64,000 bases of DNA from Nectonema munidae (lineage: Eukaryota > Nematomorpha > Nectonematoida > Nectonematidae), in NCBI GenBank assembly GCA_030549495.1, contig JAUIRK010000521.1, positions 1 to 64,000 of the forward strand, read 5' to 3'. Within the stretch, counting starts at the first letter, position 1. The number at the start of each line of letters is the position of its first letter. The notes below the pieces were generated by a model. The model was not told where the DNA came from, did not search any database, and was given only the letters and a program-made list of their open reading frames with translations. Positions 1 through 12,566 of this stretch are shown one piece after another. The translations under genes were made by a program, and so were the position numbers.

Positions 1-948
1 GTAGATTTTTAGCCAGTAATGATTTAAGTACGGACAAGTTATTTGTACATTGGAACGCGACTATAAATTGGCAAGTACTGATTTTTGTCAGCCCTTCATT
101 AGTAGTCACCGTTTTAGTGGACCAATTCTTCTCTTTATCCACCTTTTTTACAATATTGTCCAAACATTGTACACCTAGTTTAACGCAAAAGTTTAACTTT
201 CTCGAAAGGAATTTTGCTAAGCATATCCATTGTATTCAATATGCCTAAACTTGTCTTCTGTTATAGTAGAAAACACACTTAATTTCAGTTACGTTACAAG
301 ATTTTGAAATCATTACATTCAAATCATGATTTATACAGTAATAGTTAACTGATTTTCGAGCTGTTCTCTTGAATATCGTGACTACTCCTTTATGTACGCC
401 TACCATGTTTCCTGCACCATCATATGTTTGTGCGCGGCAATTTTGAGTAGTAAAGAGCTCTAATTGGCTGTTGTTTTACTTCATCAACAATAGTCTTTTG
501 AATCAATTTTCTTATAATCTCCAAAAGATCATTTTGCATAGTTTTAGTGCAATACTGGGTGTTTTTATCTCTTTTCCTGAAAAGCTCCTCTAAAACTGTG
601 TCACTTGAGTTGATGCGAAATCACCGTTATTTCGTTGTCCTCTTAATGACCGCTCCATGCGCCCACATAGTTCAAGAAATTTTATCATTGATCTGATAAT
701 TTGCTTATTTCTTTGAAACATCTTCAAAGATTGCTCATAGGGAACTAGATCGATTCTTATATCGGAATTTCTTTGCACATCTAGAAAAACATAGTATCTA
801 GCTTCGGCCATTTTTGGTACTCTAAACATCCATGATTACAAATATCTGTAAAATCATTTTTCTAGTTTCTCAATAGTGTTTTATCAAGATATTTGCCTTT
901 TTGCCCTTCCGTGATTCTACGGAAATAGCCCCCTTGAATCCGCCCCTG
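1..948 (-). mobile_element. Right part of a ZMYM1-like hAT transposon, decayed
   Basis: The minus strand encodes broken pieces of a TTF-finger/ZMYM1-like hAT transposase. At 590-829 an open stretch reads IIRSMIKFLELCGR then ERSLRGQRNNGDF, the conserved block before the catalytic core of this family. Further on (about 370-450) TYDGAGNMVG can be read, matching the YDGAGNM motif around the second catalytic Asp. The element ends at 948: read inward on the minus strand it starts CAGGGGCGGATTCAAGG, a typical hAT terminal repeat, and the adjacent 949-956 (atttattg) would be the 8 bp target duplication. The C-terminal half and other end lie outside the window. Several stops and frame changes make it non-functional. 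Confidence 0.75.
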
Positions 949-1183
949 ATTTATTGAAAACACATCTATATTTTATGTATTTTTTAACCCTAGTTAATAA
1001 TTTTGGAGCCTTCGAAGCCGACTCATTGTTTTTTATCGATAATTTTTTTATTCTCCCATCACTTAACTTTTGAGAAATAACTTTCAAATAAAATTCTACT
1101 AAACACTATCCTTTAAGTTTTATAGATTTCTCTAAATCCAGATGACATTTTGTAGTTTTTAACCCCAACGTTTTAAATATTAA

Positions 1184-1313
1184 CCCATTAAGTCCCAATG
1201 CTCCCATTTGGGAACATAAGTAATTTCATCTTCGTCTGCTTTTTTCAATGACTTTGAATATAAATCGTCTGCGTTTTTTTAAATATCGTCTGATTTCTAT
1301 GGTACTTAATGGG
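1184..1313. mobile_element. 130 bp TTAA-flanked MITE (CGTCTG family), copy 1
   Basis: Flanked on both sides by TTAA (1180-1183, 1314-1317), with short inverted ends CCCATTAAGT / ACTTAATGGG. The TTAA target and CCC...GGG ends are those of piggyBac-type elements. It has no coding capacity. Inside are three CGTCTG hexamers. It is a near copy, in the other orientation, of 12567-12689. Confidence 0.75.
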
Positions 1314-1317
1314 TTAA

Positions 1318-3050
1318 ACCAATATTTTTTTTTTATCATTTTTTGATTTCCATTTTTAGGTTAATAATTCAAAAACAGTCAACAGAATTAATGATAATTC
1401 AGATTCTTCTTATGAAGAATTTTTGCCCTCTGTTAATTTTCTTCAATAGGAGAATTTTTGGATCCTTGACATAACATTGTTCGTCAAAACACCAAAGTAG
1501 AATATTCACAATATAATGCAAATATCATTTAATTTGTTCTTTACTGATGTGATTTTAAAAAATAGGTTCCTTTACCAAAATGAAAGCAGAGTGGGCTTGT
1601 TCTATAAAAAAACAGAACCCGTAATGAAGTTATTAATTTCATAATAAATAACTTGACCCACATTTATTGTAAATATCAAGGATAATTGGATCCACGGCTA
1701 TTTTTATATGAAGCCGGAGTACCTCTTATTTATCTTTCCTTACTTTCTTGTGGTCGGTTGCGCAACTTAAAATCAACAAGAAAGATTAATTCTTTATTCA
1801 GGTTCACATTTTTTAAATTTAATTTATTTCTAACATCTGAGACGCTTTATTAAATAATATCTATGCTTTATAACTTTATCCACAAACATTTTTTTTGTTT
1901 TATTTCTTAAAAATTTCTTCATAAAATAAAAGTATAGAGTAACTAATGAAAATACAGGCATGATTATTTTGAGTGGCAAAATAATTATGAAATTTTTTAA
2001 ATTATATTATCAAACGGATCTAATTAATTATACGCCCTTTTTAATCTATAACTATAATCAAGGAGAAGTTGTAAAGTGCTAGAAATGAATAAGATATTTT
2101 CATCCAAAAAGAATCTTAGTGTACTACTTAGGTGTATTTTACCAACTCTTTTCTGTCACGCCCATTACAGATTTTTAAAGTTTGTAATGCTTCCTCCACA
2201 TTAGAAATTTATTAGGCCGATTTACTTAAAATTCAACCGCTTTAAAACTATGGAGTGAAAGAAAGCGAAAAACGAATACAATTACGAAAACATTAAAAAA
2301 CGATTAACTTAACGTGTGTGATAAAAGTGATTCCTCTGTTGCCTATTTTTAAAAGACGGCACATGGCTATAGCCCATATTTACCTTTTTGTATTTATAAG
2401 AAACTGGAAAAAATTGAGCAGTAAAAGTTTCTCAATAAAAAAATTGACTACACAAAGTTTCTTAATTTTGCTATGTCTTTTTTGAAGAGAATGCCTTTGA
2501 AGCGATATTTTGCTAAATTGAAATAGGCGTAATCCCAAGAAATAAAATTAAGCTGAAGGAAAAGAAGCTTATCATGAATGTTGTGAAAGACTACCATAAT
2601 CCTTCTTTAAACGAATAGTTCCAAGCTAGCTCAAGCTTTAATCCCCTTTTTTCATTTTTCCCATCCATTGAGCCTGTTTTTCAAGAACTCTTGGACGTCC
2701 ACAGTGTCACAAGGAATGAAATTAGTCTGCCTAACTTTGATTGAAAAAGAAAACACAATTATTCTTTAAAATCATGTCCTCGAAGAACTAATTTATTAGC
2801 AAAGGGATAAATTTGTTTACGCACCTTGACAATCAAGTCTAAATATAATTAGCCAGACTGAGAAATTCTTAAACCTATCAGTCACGAAAGGCATTTGTGC
2901 TTCTCCCCTTAACTAAAACATTTGTTGATAAATAAATAAAATGTGCAAAATTTATTGAGGTAATTTTAAGAGATAAATGTATCCTAACCAGTTTCAACAG
3001 AAGACTAACTTCTTCATAGGAAAAAAGATATGAGTCCCATTTTTTTGAAT
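1318..3050. other. AT-rich stretch with no recognisable feature
   Basis: No open frame of note, no terminal repeats and no RNA gene were seen here. It is AT-rich sequence with scattered A and T runs. Confidence 0.5.
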
Positions 3051-3054
3051 AAAA

Positions 3055-4990
3055 TATATTTCATATACTAAATCGACAATGCTAATTTCCTTTTTAGACG
3101 TAGTTTTGGCCATTACTCTGAAAGATGTGTTAAAGTGGCAACCGAATTAGTGATGCATGCTTGAAAATTATCTCCAAAAACATTCATCGATATTTTAAAT
3201 AAAATATATTTTTTTACTAAATCAACCATGCTGAATTAATTTTTGGATTTAGTTTTCGCAATTAGGGAGTAATAATGTGTGGATTTATCAATCAAATTTG
3301 ACATTTCAGAGAAAATATCAAAGCCTGCATGAATTTTTAAGAATCATTATAGATTGATTTTATAATTAAATAATTTTTTTTATGAATTTAGCTTTTGTAT
3401 TGCTTTATTATACTAAACAATCAAAAATAGCAATTAATCAAATTGAAAATACTATGTGCTTATAAAGTTTTGAATTTATCCCTAGATAATTTATAACTTA
3501 GCGTCTATATTAGATTTATTTTATTGATAAAAATTGCAACTTGGTTGAAAATCGTCAATCAAACTTTTGATTGAGGATGTTCAAAAAATATCCTTCAAAT
3601 TTAAAATATTTTTTACTACTAAATCGAACATTCCAATTTCATATTTGGGCCACGTTTTGGCCATTATGGTCTAAAATTATGCTGAAGTCACAATCTTATT
3701 AATGATGTGTGCCTGAAAATCATTTTTTCCCCAAAATCATTTGGTTATATAGTTACAAATATATATTTTTTAGATCTCTTATCTCATTATACTTTCTTAA
3801 CTGGATATTAACACCTTGTAATCATGTTGAATATGAAATATTTGTTGGGAAAAAAGAAAAACAAAACACATCATATAATTTTTGAAGATGAGTATAATGG
3901 GAAGGAATGACTTGAAAGCATATTGGAATGTAAACGTCTGATGAAAAGAGAACTAAATGGAGTAATAATAATAGGTGTGATAAAATGTGTAATATGCCTC
4001 GCTTTTGCGTATAATTCTTTATCGAAAATTAATATCCATAGTTTTCCAATGAACTGGGATATGATATATTCATCTAATAATGAATCTTTCGAAAAAGATT
4101 TCGACCTTGAATAACAAGAAACTTCTCCCTTGCGAATGAAAAATCTTTCAAGCATTATCTTATTATAATCAGCACATCACTAACTGATCATTTTTACGGG
4201 GTTGCACTTACCATAACGATGATAGAACCAACATGTGGCCGCTGTCAAGGAAATTTCACAGTGGGAATCAAATGTGACCATCCTTTTCCTTTGGAGTAAA
4301 AGTCGTTTTTTAGGTGGTGAAGGTGGATTACCTTTTATAATAGATAAAAGATTTATCTTGAATGTTTTCATAAGAAACAAATTTTGAAGAAGGATTGTTT
4401 AATAAATAGCTAGAGTGATATCTGTTCATATCACCTGATAACAAAACATGGCACTGATAAAAATTTTATGAAGATACTCACGAAGTAACGGATCACCTTG
4501 ATGTGCGCCCGCCCCTGGTTCACTGAAAATACACTTATTCATCTCTACCGGTGCGAAGGTGTAATAAAATTCTATAATTTTCCTTGTGAGTATTTTTCAC
4601 TAATGGATATGCTTTCTCATTTCAAATAAAAATTGTTTTCTTTTTTTAAACTGCTAGATTACACTAATTACGAGATAGTATAACCTAGGGGCTAACAACA
4701 ACATACTTATAAAAAAAACCTAAAATCACTAAGAGGATTTTCTTCAATAGAATTGAAGAATCTTAAAAAAATTCAATAGAATTGCGAAAAATGAATTTCT
4801 GATGAAAGAGTAACTTCCAGGGAAGGATCATAATAGTATGAATAACAAAATTAGATAATATATAAAGTTCGGTAATGTTGCAAACATTACCTGTCGTATA
4901 GACTATGAGCAGATAACGAATTTATAGAGAAGTCTTATTTCAAAGCTGTCTCTTTAGTTAGTATATACGATGCTCCAAAAGTTTAGTTAG
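3055..4990 (+). repeat. Non-coding B-C-D repeat block, copy 1
   Basis: This block matches, in the same order, pieces at 31530-32805 and 53480-54480. Part B (about 3060-3760) has diverged units spaced about 150 bp apart, each around the phrase actaaatcgaccatgctg. Part C (about 3790-4400) holds a GTATGAAATATTT-like phrase and a block like 32640-32730. Part D (about 4770-4980) carries ggaaggatcat and gagcagataacgaattt, matching about 54310-54400. No reading frame is conserved between copies, so the small ORFs here are chance. It is probably the internal non-coding part of a piggyBac-type element whose ends are missing here. Confidence 0.6.
4500..4517 (-). repeat. Possible hAT terminal repeat relic
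   Basis: Read on the minus strand this begins CAGGGGCGGGCGCACATC, close to the hAT terminus ending at 948. No partner end or transposase was found, and it lies inside the repeat block, so the assignment is weak. Confidence 0.25.
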
Positions 4991-4994
4991 AAGG

Positions 4995-5700
4995 AATGGA
5001 AGGTTAGACATTTGGAATGATTTTTTATGAAAATTTTACCTTTGCATTAATAATAATTTATTTATTGATTGAATACTATAAATCATGAAATTTTCGTGAT
5101 ATTCTTATTTTCACGAAAAGCTGATATTTGCGAAAATATAACTCACTAATATATTATGTGGAACTTTCCTTCATAAAATTATTTAGAAAATATATGGTTG
5201 CTATCGAAAAAAACACCATGTGAACTTTTTTATATCACAAATTGCGAAAATTTAACTTCAGCTAATATATCTTGATTTACAGTATATTATAATACATGAT
5301 CCAACGGTTATCATTGAAATTTTTTTAAAGCAACTAAAAAATGTATAAATTTTAGAGGTGAATTTTTTAAGAAAACAAGAGGCCCGTCGGTTTTTCGAAG
5401 AAAATTGGAGTGAAAGTAAAAAAATAGAATATTAATGAATATATTCTGATGTGTACTTGGAATGGGAGTTTTGTAAATGCTTCTAGTGTGAGTCAGATGT
5501 TTAATCTTTCGACTCCGCCCCTTCTGAAACGTAATAAAATCAATATTTTGTTGGTCCAATGTTCAGTCGGATCAATTGTGTGCATAATTTATTTTGCGGG
5601 TGTTACTTTATATGATCGGATATGAGCTATGAATTAACATCTTAAAAATTATGCTATTTTTTAAGAATCCCCAAATACCCATGATTTTGCAAGTTAACGC
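4995..5700. other. AT-rich stretch with no recognisable feature
   Basis: No coding, RNA or repeat signal was recognised. The only longer open frame (5311-5559, minus) has low-complexity composition and no familiar motif. Confidence 0.45.
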
Positions 5701-5707
5701 GCATTAA

Positions 5708-5829
5708 CCCTCATTAACCGGTTATCGACCACAGTCGACAAAAAATAAAATAATTTGATTTTATTAATGCTTTTTAATACAAATCTGCTTTACATCAGAT
5801 ATCGTCTGATTATTCTGGTCGTTAATGGG
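5708..5829. mobile_element. 122 bp TTAA-flanked MITE, related family
   Basis: TTAA lies at 5704-5707 and 5830-5833. The ends are CCCTCATTAACC on the left and GGTCGTTAATGGG on the right, an imperfect inverted repeat. It contains one ATCGTCTG motif, as in the copies at 1184 and 12567. The immediate flanks also share the direct repeat gttaacgcgcattaaccc, so the target was already repetitive or part of it was duplicated. Confidence 0.6.
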
Positions 5830-5924
5830 TTAACGCGCATTAACCCGCAATTCTAATATTGAAACCACAACCGCCCCATCCGCAGTAAGTTCTGAACGAC
5901 AGGCACCCGCAATCCCACGCAATG

Positions 5925-6060
5925 TATGTTATATGTATGCGTATTTATGTGTGTGTGTGCATATGTATGTTTTGTGTGTATGCATGCTCTTTGTGTGCTG
6001 GCACATTTTCTGTATATCGTGTGTATATTGTGAGCGCATCGTGTGTGTATGTGTATAAAA
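5925..6060 (+). repeat. TG-rich low-complexity tract
   Basis: Alternating purine-pyrimidine sequence rich in TG and TATG steps. It generates overlapping Cys/His/Tyr-rich ORFs on both strands that are composition artefacts. Confidence 0.6.
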
Positions 6061-6064
6061 AAGA

Positions 6065-7165
6065 TATAAATGTATACTGTGATACAGTTTTGCATTTTTA
6101 TTATGATGATCTATAACAAGTTCTTATTACTGTAATGTGTATTTTCTGTTTTTATGATTCATATATGACCTTGAATCTTGTTTTCTCATAGATGAAAGAA
6201 TGGAAGTGTTAAAGTAAATTGTGCTCAATTTTTGCTTCGTGTATATGAATTGCATATCGATTTTGGTTAAACTCCATAATGCTCTTGTATCGTGCATATC
6301 TCCTTGTCTTCACTTGGCTTTATTCCTATTTTATATAATTTTGAATATCCATGATCATAATATTGCTTCACGGCGACTCTTCGCTCATGTGGTAATTCCT
6401 ATTTTTAATCTTTTACCATCTTCAAGTCTTTTTATTTTCGGTCCAGTTTTACTTTTTTTGGGGGCTGATTAATCATTCCAACAATTGGTCTTCTAAAAAT
6501 TACAGTATGTCGTTGTGAATCACATTTTTTTAGAAACCAAATTACGCCACAACTATCGGTTATCAGATCATTTTTTTCACTTTCATGTCCAAGTTTTTAG
6601 TATAACAAATATTAATAATATCACCAATATAATCTTTTCTTATGCGTTTGTTTCGGGATAAAGAATGCTGTGCGAAACTTTCACCTTACGGCACCACTAT
6701 ACAATACTTAGAACACTGCGCATATAAATTATTTTTCGAATTTTAGGTTAACCAAGTTTTATTGTGGTATCAATAAAATGACATTGTTTTATGAACTATG
6801 TCTCTTACAGTACCATATAAGTATAACACAAAAATAGTAAAATTTGACCCAAAACACAAAATAACTATTCTGCATTTTATAGTCTTTCTTTGATTCTTTT
6901 TTCATAAGTGCAGAAAAATCTATTTCGCAAAGATGAGAAGATCAAAAAGGCAGCAGTGATCGGACCTTTGATTTGCAAGATAGCGAATTTTTTGTTGGTT
7001 TTTCGCTTTAGTTATCTATCGTTTTCGTTAACGATGACAAATTCAAAATTTAGAAATAAGGAAAACAAACAAGATAATTATATGTTAACGATTGTATTGA
7101 TTTCTTTAATCTATCGTTACATATGTGTTACATCCAATCAGATCAACAAGCGGTATATGCTTATT
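6065..7165. other. AT-rich stretch with no recognisable feature
   Basis: Open frames at 6221-6472 and 6908-7264 (plus) have no familiar domain and hydrophobic, low-complexity composition. The second runs into the foldback element, so it is not a real gene. Confidence 0.45.
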
Positions 7166-7169
7166 GATA

Positions 7170-7309
7170 ATGTTGCACTATCCGTGCAGATAAACGTCTT
7201 TCCAATGCAATTGCTTTTTATCGATGCACGGATAAATTGCACGGTACTATCCGTGCATCGATAAAAAGCCAATTGCATTGGAAAGACGTATGCACGGATA
7301 ATGCAACAT
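7170..7309. mobile_element. 140 bp foldback MITE with TA flanks
   Basis: Nearly the whole length is one inverted repeat. ATGTTGCA at the left end pairs with TGCAACAT at the right end, and arms of about 60 bp (including GTCTTTCCAATGCAATTG and ATCGATGCACGGATA) pair with their complements. TA dinucleotides at 7168-7169 and 7310-7311 fit a Tc1/mariner-type target. It can fold into a long hairpin and has no coding capacity. Confidence 0.75.
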
Positions 7310-7311
7310 TA

Positions 7312-9674
7312 CCATACTTATTCATGACTACACTGAAAATTTTTCCAATAACTTCAGAAGGCAATTTTTAACAACTTTTATTGCTATTTTTCAAAACGCA
7401 CTTACTGATCAAGAGATGCTCTTTAAAGCATTTAAATTCATTTGATTTCTTAGTTTAGTTTTAATAATATTGAGTTAGCTAATCAAGCGTTCTACTTCTG
7501 CATTTAAAATATGATAAATAAAATACTTTTTGAATGAAGTTTACTCAATCTTAAAAAGGGTTTTCTTAACAGCATGCTCAAACAGAAGAACTTTTGTTTC
7601 TTCCGATTCAACTGTATGAAATCTTTTCCACTGAAAGTCTATTTTACGTTAAAATATCCTCAGTTGAGTGTTTTCAACAGGGTTCAGCTGTCGGTGAAGT
7701 AGGAGATTAATGTCGTTTTTTAGGTATTTTAAATAAAGAAAAAAATAGTTTATCTTTGTAAACATATGGAACGCTGCTTCTTTAGTCAAAGTCGGAAGTG
7801 AAGAGTTGGTGTTGAATTTATTAAATTTTCAAGTGTTTGCAGTGGGAGTCGGATTTTTTAAGTGCTTGGAGTCGAAGCCATGTATCTAACCAATCACACT
7901 CAGGCCCCCATAAATTCGAAAAATTATTCTAGAATTAAAAATTAATCTTTTTCAAAATTAGGAAAACCTAAATCCTTTTTTTCCATATTATATTTTTATA
8001 TACGCCATAAAAAGCAAAAACAAAAAAATCGCTAAAAATCTGTCGTTAAAAGCAAAATAAGGTCATTAAGAGAAAATATAAATCGCTGAATTTGTCGAGT
8101 TTTTACCTAAATTGCCAAAACTAATCCCAAGTCTATTTGACGGTTCTAATAGCGATTTGTCGATATAGGTCAAAAAGCAAAATCCAAGGTTTTTCAGGTC
8201 ACAGTGTTTCTTCTAAAGCTCTTCAACCCAGGCGCATTCTTGTCATTTGAAAAATAGCGCGGTAATTAGAGTACCCGCGCAAAATACTCATATCTTTATT
8301 TTTATAATCATTGCTAAAAATAAATTACTCCGAGCATATCGCAAATATGTCAGCTTCCCAAAATTAATATCCTCCCAAATATTTCATACTTTACACACAC
8401 ACACACAAGTTCCCACACTTATGTTTAGCTAATTCCACCTTGATTAAGCCACAATCTGTTTACAGGTAGCACTTTTTATTTTCTCGTAACACATTTGGGT
8501 TATTGTTCTGTAGAGGGACGCAGACGAACTCGAATTTTCATTGGAAATCAATGGGGAATAGTGAAAATTGTCTTCTTTGCGCGAAGTAAAATGGGTTAAT
8601 GGACGTTTACCAGTTGCATTTAAAAACAAGCAAAATGAACACCATAATGTATTTACAAAACAAATCGTGACATTATTGCACAATACTGGATTGAGTCCGA
8701 GTTTTTTTAGCCAAAAATCTTAATATGATTTTTTTAATTTTGGATCCAATGATTGTTTCGCTACTATCAATGAGGGCATTGATATATCTACCAAAAATAC
8801 CATTTTGCAAATCATCCACACATGCATAATACGGACATCATTTGACATCTTTTTCTTTGTTCAAATTTGTGTATACATCTGACAAATAAACAACGTCATT
8901 GTTAATGATTCTTAGTTCAGCATAGGGTTACAATCTTGGAAGAATCTTACAACCGTATTAAACATGGAATAGAAATGTCCAAGAAAGTTTTTTTTTGACA
9001 GCCATCTAACTTATGAATATAAAAACAAACTATCCAATTGTTAATTTGAAGTTTTGATTCATTGTGTCTCTTGTTTAAGGGCATCTACATTAATTTTATT
9101 TATTGGTGTTATAATCAGGCTTTGCCCCTCTGCGATTTATTTTCGCCCACAGGAACTCCCTTGAATATATAAATAAAATCAGTTTCACTACTCATTGATA
9201 ATATACAGTCGATCACTTAGGTTTTTTGTCACCAAATGTTTCCTATAAAGTACGCAGAGAACCGTTCTCGCACCCACTCCTACACTTTTTTCAAGAAATT
9301 GATAAAGCCGTGAAAATGACCAAAAGAATGCTACAAAAGGAGACTCTTCTATTGCATTTGTTTAGAGTTGTTTTGCAGAAAAAGGCCTTTGAACAAAAAA
9401 GCGTTCATGTTTAACAAAACGAACATAATCAGGAATGAGCAAAATTTCTTTGCTTGTCTGAGTAGACTCATCTACGTGCAAACCAACTTATATTTTTGTA
9501 AGCATATTATTGCACAAAGCGTTTCTTCAATCATTCATTTCATTTACTTTTCTTTGAAGACTTCATCACTAGGAGGAATAGCAGCTTTTATAATTTTGTC
9601 ACATCATTTGTGTACAACTGTTGGCTGAACAATTTGTACTGCTGACAGGATAAGATTTTCTACATTTTTTTCAG
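7312..9674. other. Decayed intergenic or intronic DNA
   Basis: No gene was recognised. A CA microsatellite lies near 8393-8408. At 9115-9170 the sequence resembles the terminus of the ZMYM1-like hAT at 900-948 (tttgcccctctgcgatt, then cccttgaat), suggesting an old relic. The minus strand at about 8750-8920 reads like broken transposase but is too decayed to assign. Confidence 0.4.
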
Positions 9675-9734
9675 GTTTGCCAGACCTATTAGAAATGTTG
9701 TATGATGTATGGAAACCGCCTATGAATTGTGTTG
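9675..9734 (+). CDS. Candidate 60 bp internal exon, unknown host gene
   Basis: A pyrimidine-rich acceptor (acatttttttcag) ends at 9674 and a consensus donor GTGAGT starts at 9735. The 60 bp between are open in one frame, with split codons at both ends, and read LPDLLEMLYDVWKPPMNCV, a sequence of ordinary protein composition. The symmetric phase would let the exon be included or skipped without shifting frame. I do not recognise the protein. It could be a chance combination; this length and signal quality are uncommon but not impossible in random AT-rich DNA. Confidence 0.35.
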
Positions 9735-9744
9735 GTGAGTGCTA

Positions 9745-10440
9745 GCGAGTATACTTACTAAAGTTTTCATTTTTGAAACTTTTCCATAAGTGAATTAAAA
9801 TACTTGCAATTTTTCTCCGATTTATTAATCGCAATTTTTATCAAATGTGTTTCGAAAGTATCAATGGCTTCTTTTGAAAATAATATTTCACAGGACACAC
9901 CTGTTATTGCTTGCTATGTGGTGCGAGGACAAAATCATATTTCAGATATTTGACAATTCGAATATGGCCTGCAATTACTTTTTCGTTGCTGTAATAAGGC
10001 CATGCTTTATTCTGTAACAAAAAAGTAAAAAATTAACCTAAAAATAAAAAATAATTTAAAATGAAAATTTTACATAAAAAAATTAGTAATCTATATTTTT
10101 TATGGACAAAAATAAGAAAATATATTTCTTTTTATTGAAAAATGAATTGATAATAAATTTATTCATTTTTTAAGCTAAACTGTAAAAATATTATAATATT
10201 AATAACAATTAATGAGAATACGAGGTAAAAATTTTTATTTTTCAAAAAGTTCCCTTAAGAATTTTAACCTTTTATGTTTGAGAACATATGACTGTTGAAC
10301 GAAAAACCCTATATTTTTTGATTGTCATTCAGACATGCAATGATTGCATAGTAAAATTTTTTGATTGACTTGCCCGTATTGTAAAGGATTATCTATTCAG
10401 ATATGTGGTAATATTCCTTATGTAATACGCGTAATACTTT
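9745..10440. other. AT-rich stretch with no recognisable feature
   Basis: Very A/T-rich with homopolymer runs; no coding, RNA or repeat signal seen. Confidence 0.45.
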
Positions 10441-10449
10441 AGAAAAGAA

Positions 10450-10713
10450 ATGTCAAGCATACGACCCGCAATCCACGTTCCTGAGCTACAATATGGCGTG
10501 CAATGTATTTTTGACAAAATATTCCATGAGTTAAAACATGAGTTTTTAATTTTTACATTTTCCTTTACAGTCGATGCACACCAGACATCAGATTTTCATC
10601 TGGAATTTCTCGACTTACAATACGACTCTGTGATGAAAAACAAGTTTTTTACAAACAGATTTATTGATTTTTATCACTATATTATTGGACCAATATTTAT
10701 TTTTTTTACCTAG
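10450..10713 (+). pseudogene. C-terminal scrap of a hAT (GTF2IRD2/ZBED5-like) transposase
   Basis: The middle of this 87-codon frame reads LIFTFSFTVDAH then LEFLDLQYDSVMK and FIDFYHYI. This matches the block just before the dimerisation region in GTF2IRD2/ZBED5-type hAT transposases, where LFSNPF, ELIDLQ and a following DFY phrase are usual; the same block is seen at about 60640-60730 in the element at 60141-62409. No catalytic core lies upstream in frame and no terminal repeats were found, so this is an isolated relic. The ATG at 10450 is arbitrary. Confidence 0.5.
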
Positions 10714-10759
10714 GACCATTATTCTTCAAAAGAGATGCAATAAATGTGCGGAATTTAAT

Positions 10760-10882
10760 ATGGAAGGCACAAATTTTCCCCGCTTTTATCGAACTATGGG
10801 AAGTGAAGTTGTGATAGAGGGATTCGAACCCGAGATGGTCAGGACTCGAAGCCAGATCCTAGATAACCCTACTCACTTCCGA
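10760..10882 (-). mobile_element. tRNA-derived SINE, copy 1
   Basis: On the minus strand a tRNA-like head runs from about 10880 downwards, with GTGAGTAGGGTT near the A-box position and GGGTTCGAATCCC as a strong B box (10820-10832). The body continues with CATAGTTCGAT. Both head and body align with the SINE at 44561-44710, which shows this is a repeat family and not a single tRNA pseudogene. Confidence 0.6.
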
Positions 10883-10889
10883 GGGAAAA

Positions 10890-12560
10890 CTAGGATTACT
10901 ATTGATCAAATGTGGCTCTCAATTTTTTTGTCTTAAATAGGCATCCTTTTTGAATTTCTATTTTTATGCGCCTCTTTTGTTCATGCTTGATTTCATCACA
11001 TTAATGAGAATGTGAGGCTTTGTATGTTGAGCGTTAGCATAGTTAGTCGATTCTCTCATTCCTGTGTTTTATAAACATGATGATTATATTTTTTAATATA
11101 GCAATTTGACATATCCTTATGATTAGTGCTATTTGCTAATATCTTATATCAATTTCGAATACAAATAGAAATATTTTTATCAAGTAGTTGTACACTTGAT
11201 GCTGAAAGTGGTGGTGGTCGGTCCATTAATTCAATGTAATACTAAGGAATAATAAAATGTGAAGATTTATTGGGAACAAAATTTTTATGCATCCATTTTC
11301 AATGGCGATATGGTTTTTGGAAGCAAGACAGAAGATACAAGACCTTTAGGCCGTAAAGGAGACTGAAACTGATTAACTTTTTTGTTGTTCTTTGTCTCCA
11401 CGGACTGTCATATGGACTTCGATGGTTCGTTTGTGATCGCTCCATCACACTTAGTCACAAGGCTTATTTATTGCTGAAATCGTACATGTGTTTTATTCTG
11501 TTTTGTTTCTAGTTCCTTTTTTTCACCCTCGCCTGAATCCAGATATAAAATTCAATCAGAAACTTTAAGTTTAATTAAATCTTTCAATGGAATTAATTCC
11601 CAAACATTTTAAATGTTTGATGTTGATTTCTAATCCATCTAAACTTAAAGCGATGATCTGAATTACGATTCAACAAGTTTTGGATATAAAGTTGTAATTT
11701 TGTATAAGCCAATTTTTTTTCTTCATCTTATCAAATTTTTCTTCTGCACCCACCTTACAAGAATATTTTTAGGGCCATTAGTTTTTTAAATACATATATC
11801 TAATAAAATTTTTGTTTTCTTCCAATTATTTCCTATTTCAAAATTTGGAGACTGTCGCCTTTAAATAGCGAGGACACTCGCTCGTGTATCTATGCTTGAC
11901 TGAAGAACTGAATTTATTATGCTTTTTGGTTTAATTGTTAAAAATACGTCATCTGTGGAGGACGAGAGTTTAAGCAGTGAACTATTTCTTAACACTATTC
12001 ATAAATTTATTAAGCTTTTGTGACGTTCTTAGAATGCGATTGTTCTATATGCACATCATAGTTTAGTTGCCATACAAATTTTGGAATATGTAAAAGGGTA
12101 AACATATAAAGATGGCGAATTGTCCCTCATCACATTAGACGTGCATTTGCATACTTATATACCCTCTACTTTATTGTATATTTCTTTCTACTTCTCAGTA
12201 GACTCTCCATATTACTTTTCTTATTTTAAGGCAAAGTCTTTGAATAAATATAAAATCTATTTTTCCCAATAATTCTCACTTCAGTTTATATAATAATAAT
12301 AATAATAATGCGAATTTGAGCAATATTTAATCAAAGAATTAAGTGATGTAGCGAGTAATTTTGACAATAGCTCATACATTTTTCGGTGGGGCAAATATTT
12401 TTTATAGCACACAACTATATAAGAAAGTATTCTCTCTAATTTAGAGCTTAAAAGAGGTTTTTATCCCTATTGAATTCTCTAACTGAAAGATCTAAATTAA
12501 TGTAATATAGAATACGTACGCGAGTCAGGAAAAATGCCCTTATTATATTTGCTAAGTATA
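10890..12560. other. AT-rich stretch with no recognisable feature
   Basis: Apart from a short (AAT)n tract at about 12290-12310, nothing was recognised. A less AT-rich patch at about 11200-11470 has no open frame or structure that I could assign. Confidence 0.45.
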
Positions 12561-12566
12561 ATTTAA

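Noticed and set aside
3871-4380. Overlapping small ORFs on both strands
   Set aside because: They lie in a repeat block whose other copies do not keep any frame; no domain or codon bias.
5853-6116. Cys/His/Tyr-rich ORFs on both strands
   Set aside because: Products of a TG-rich low-complexity tract.
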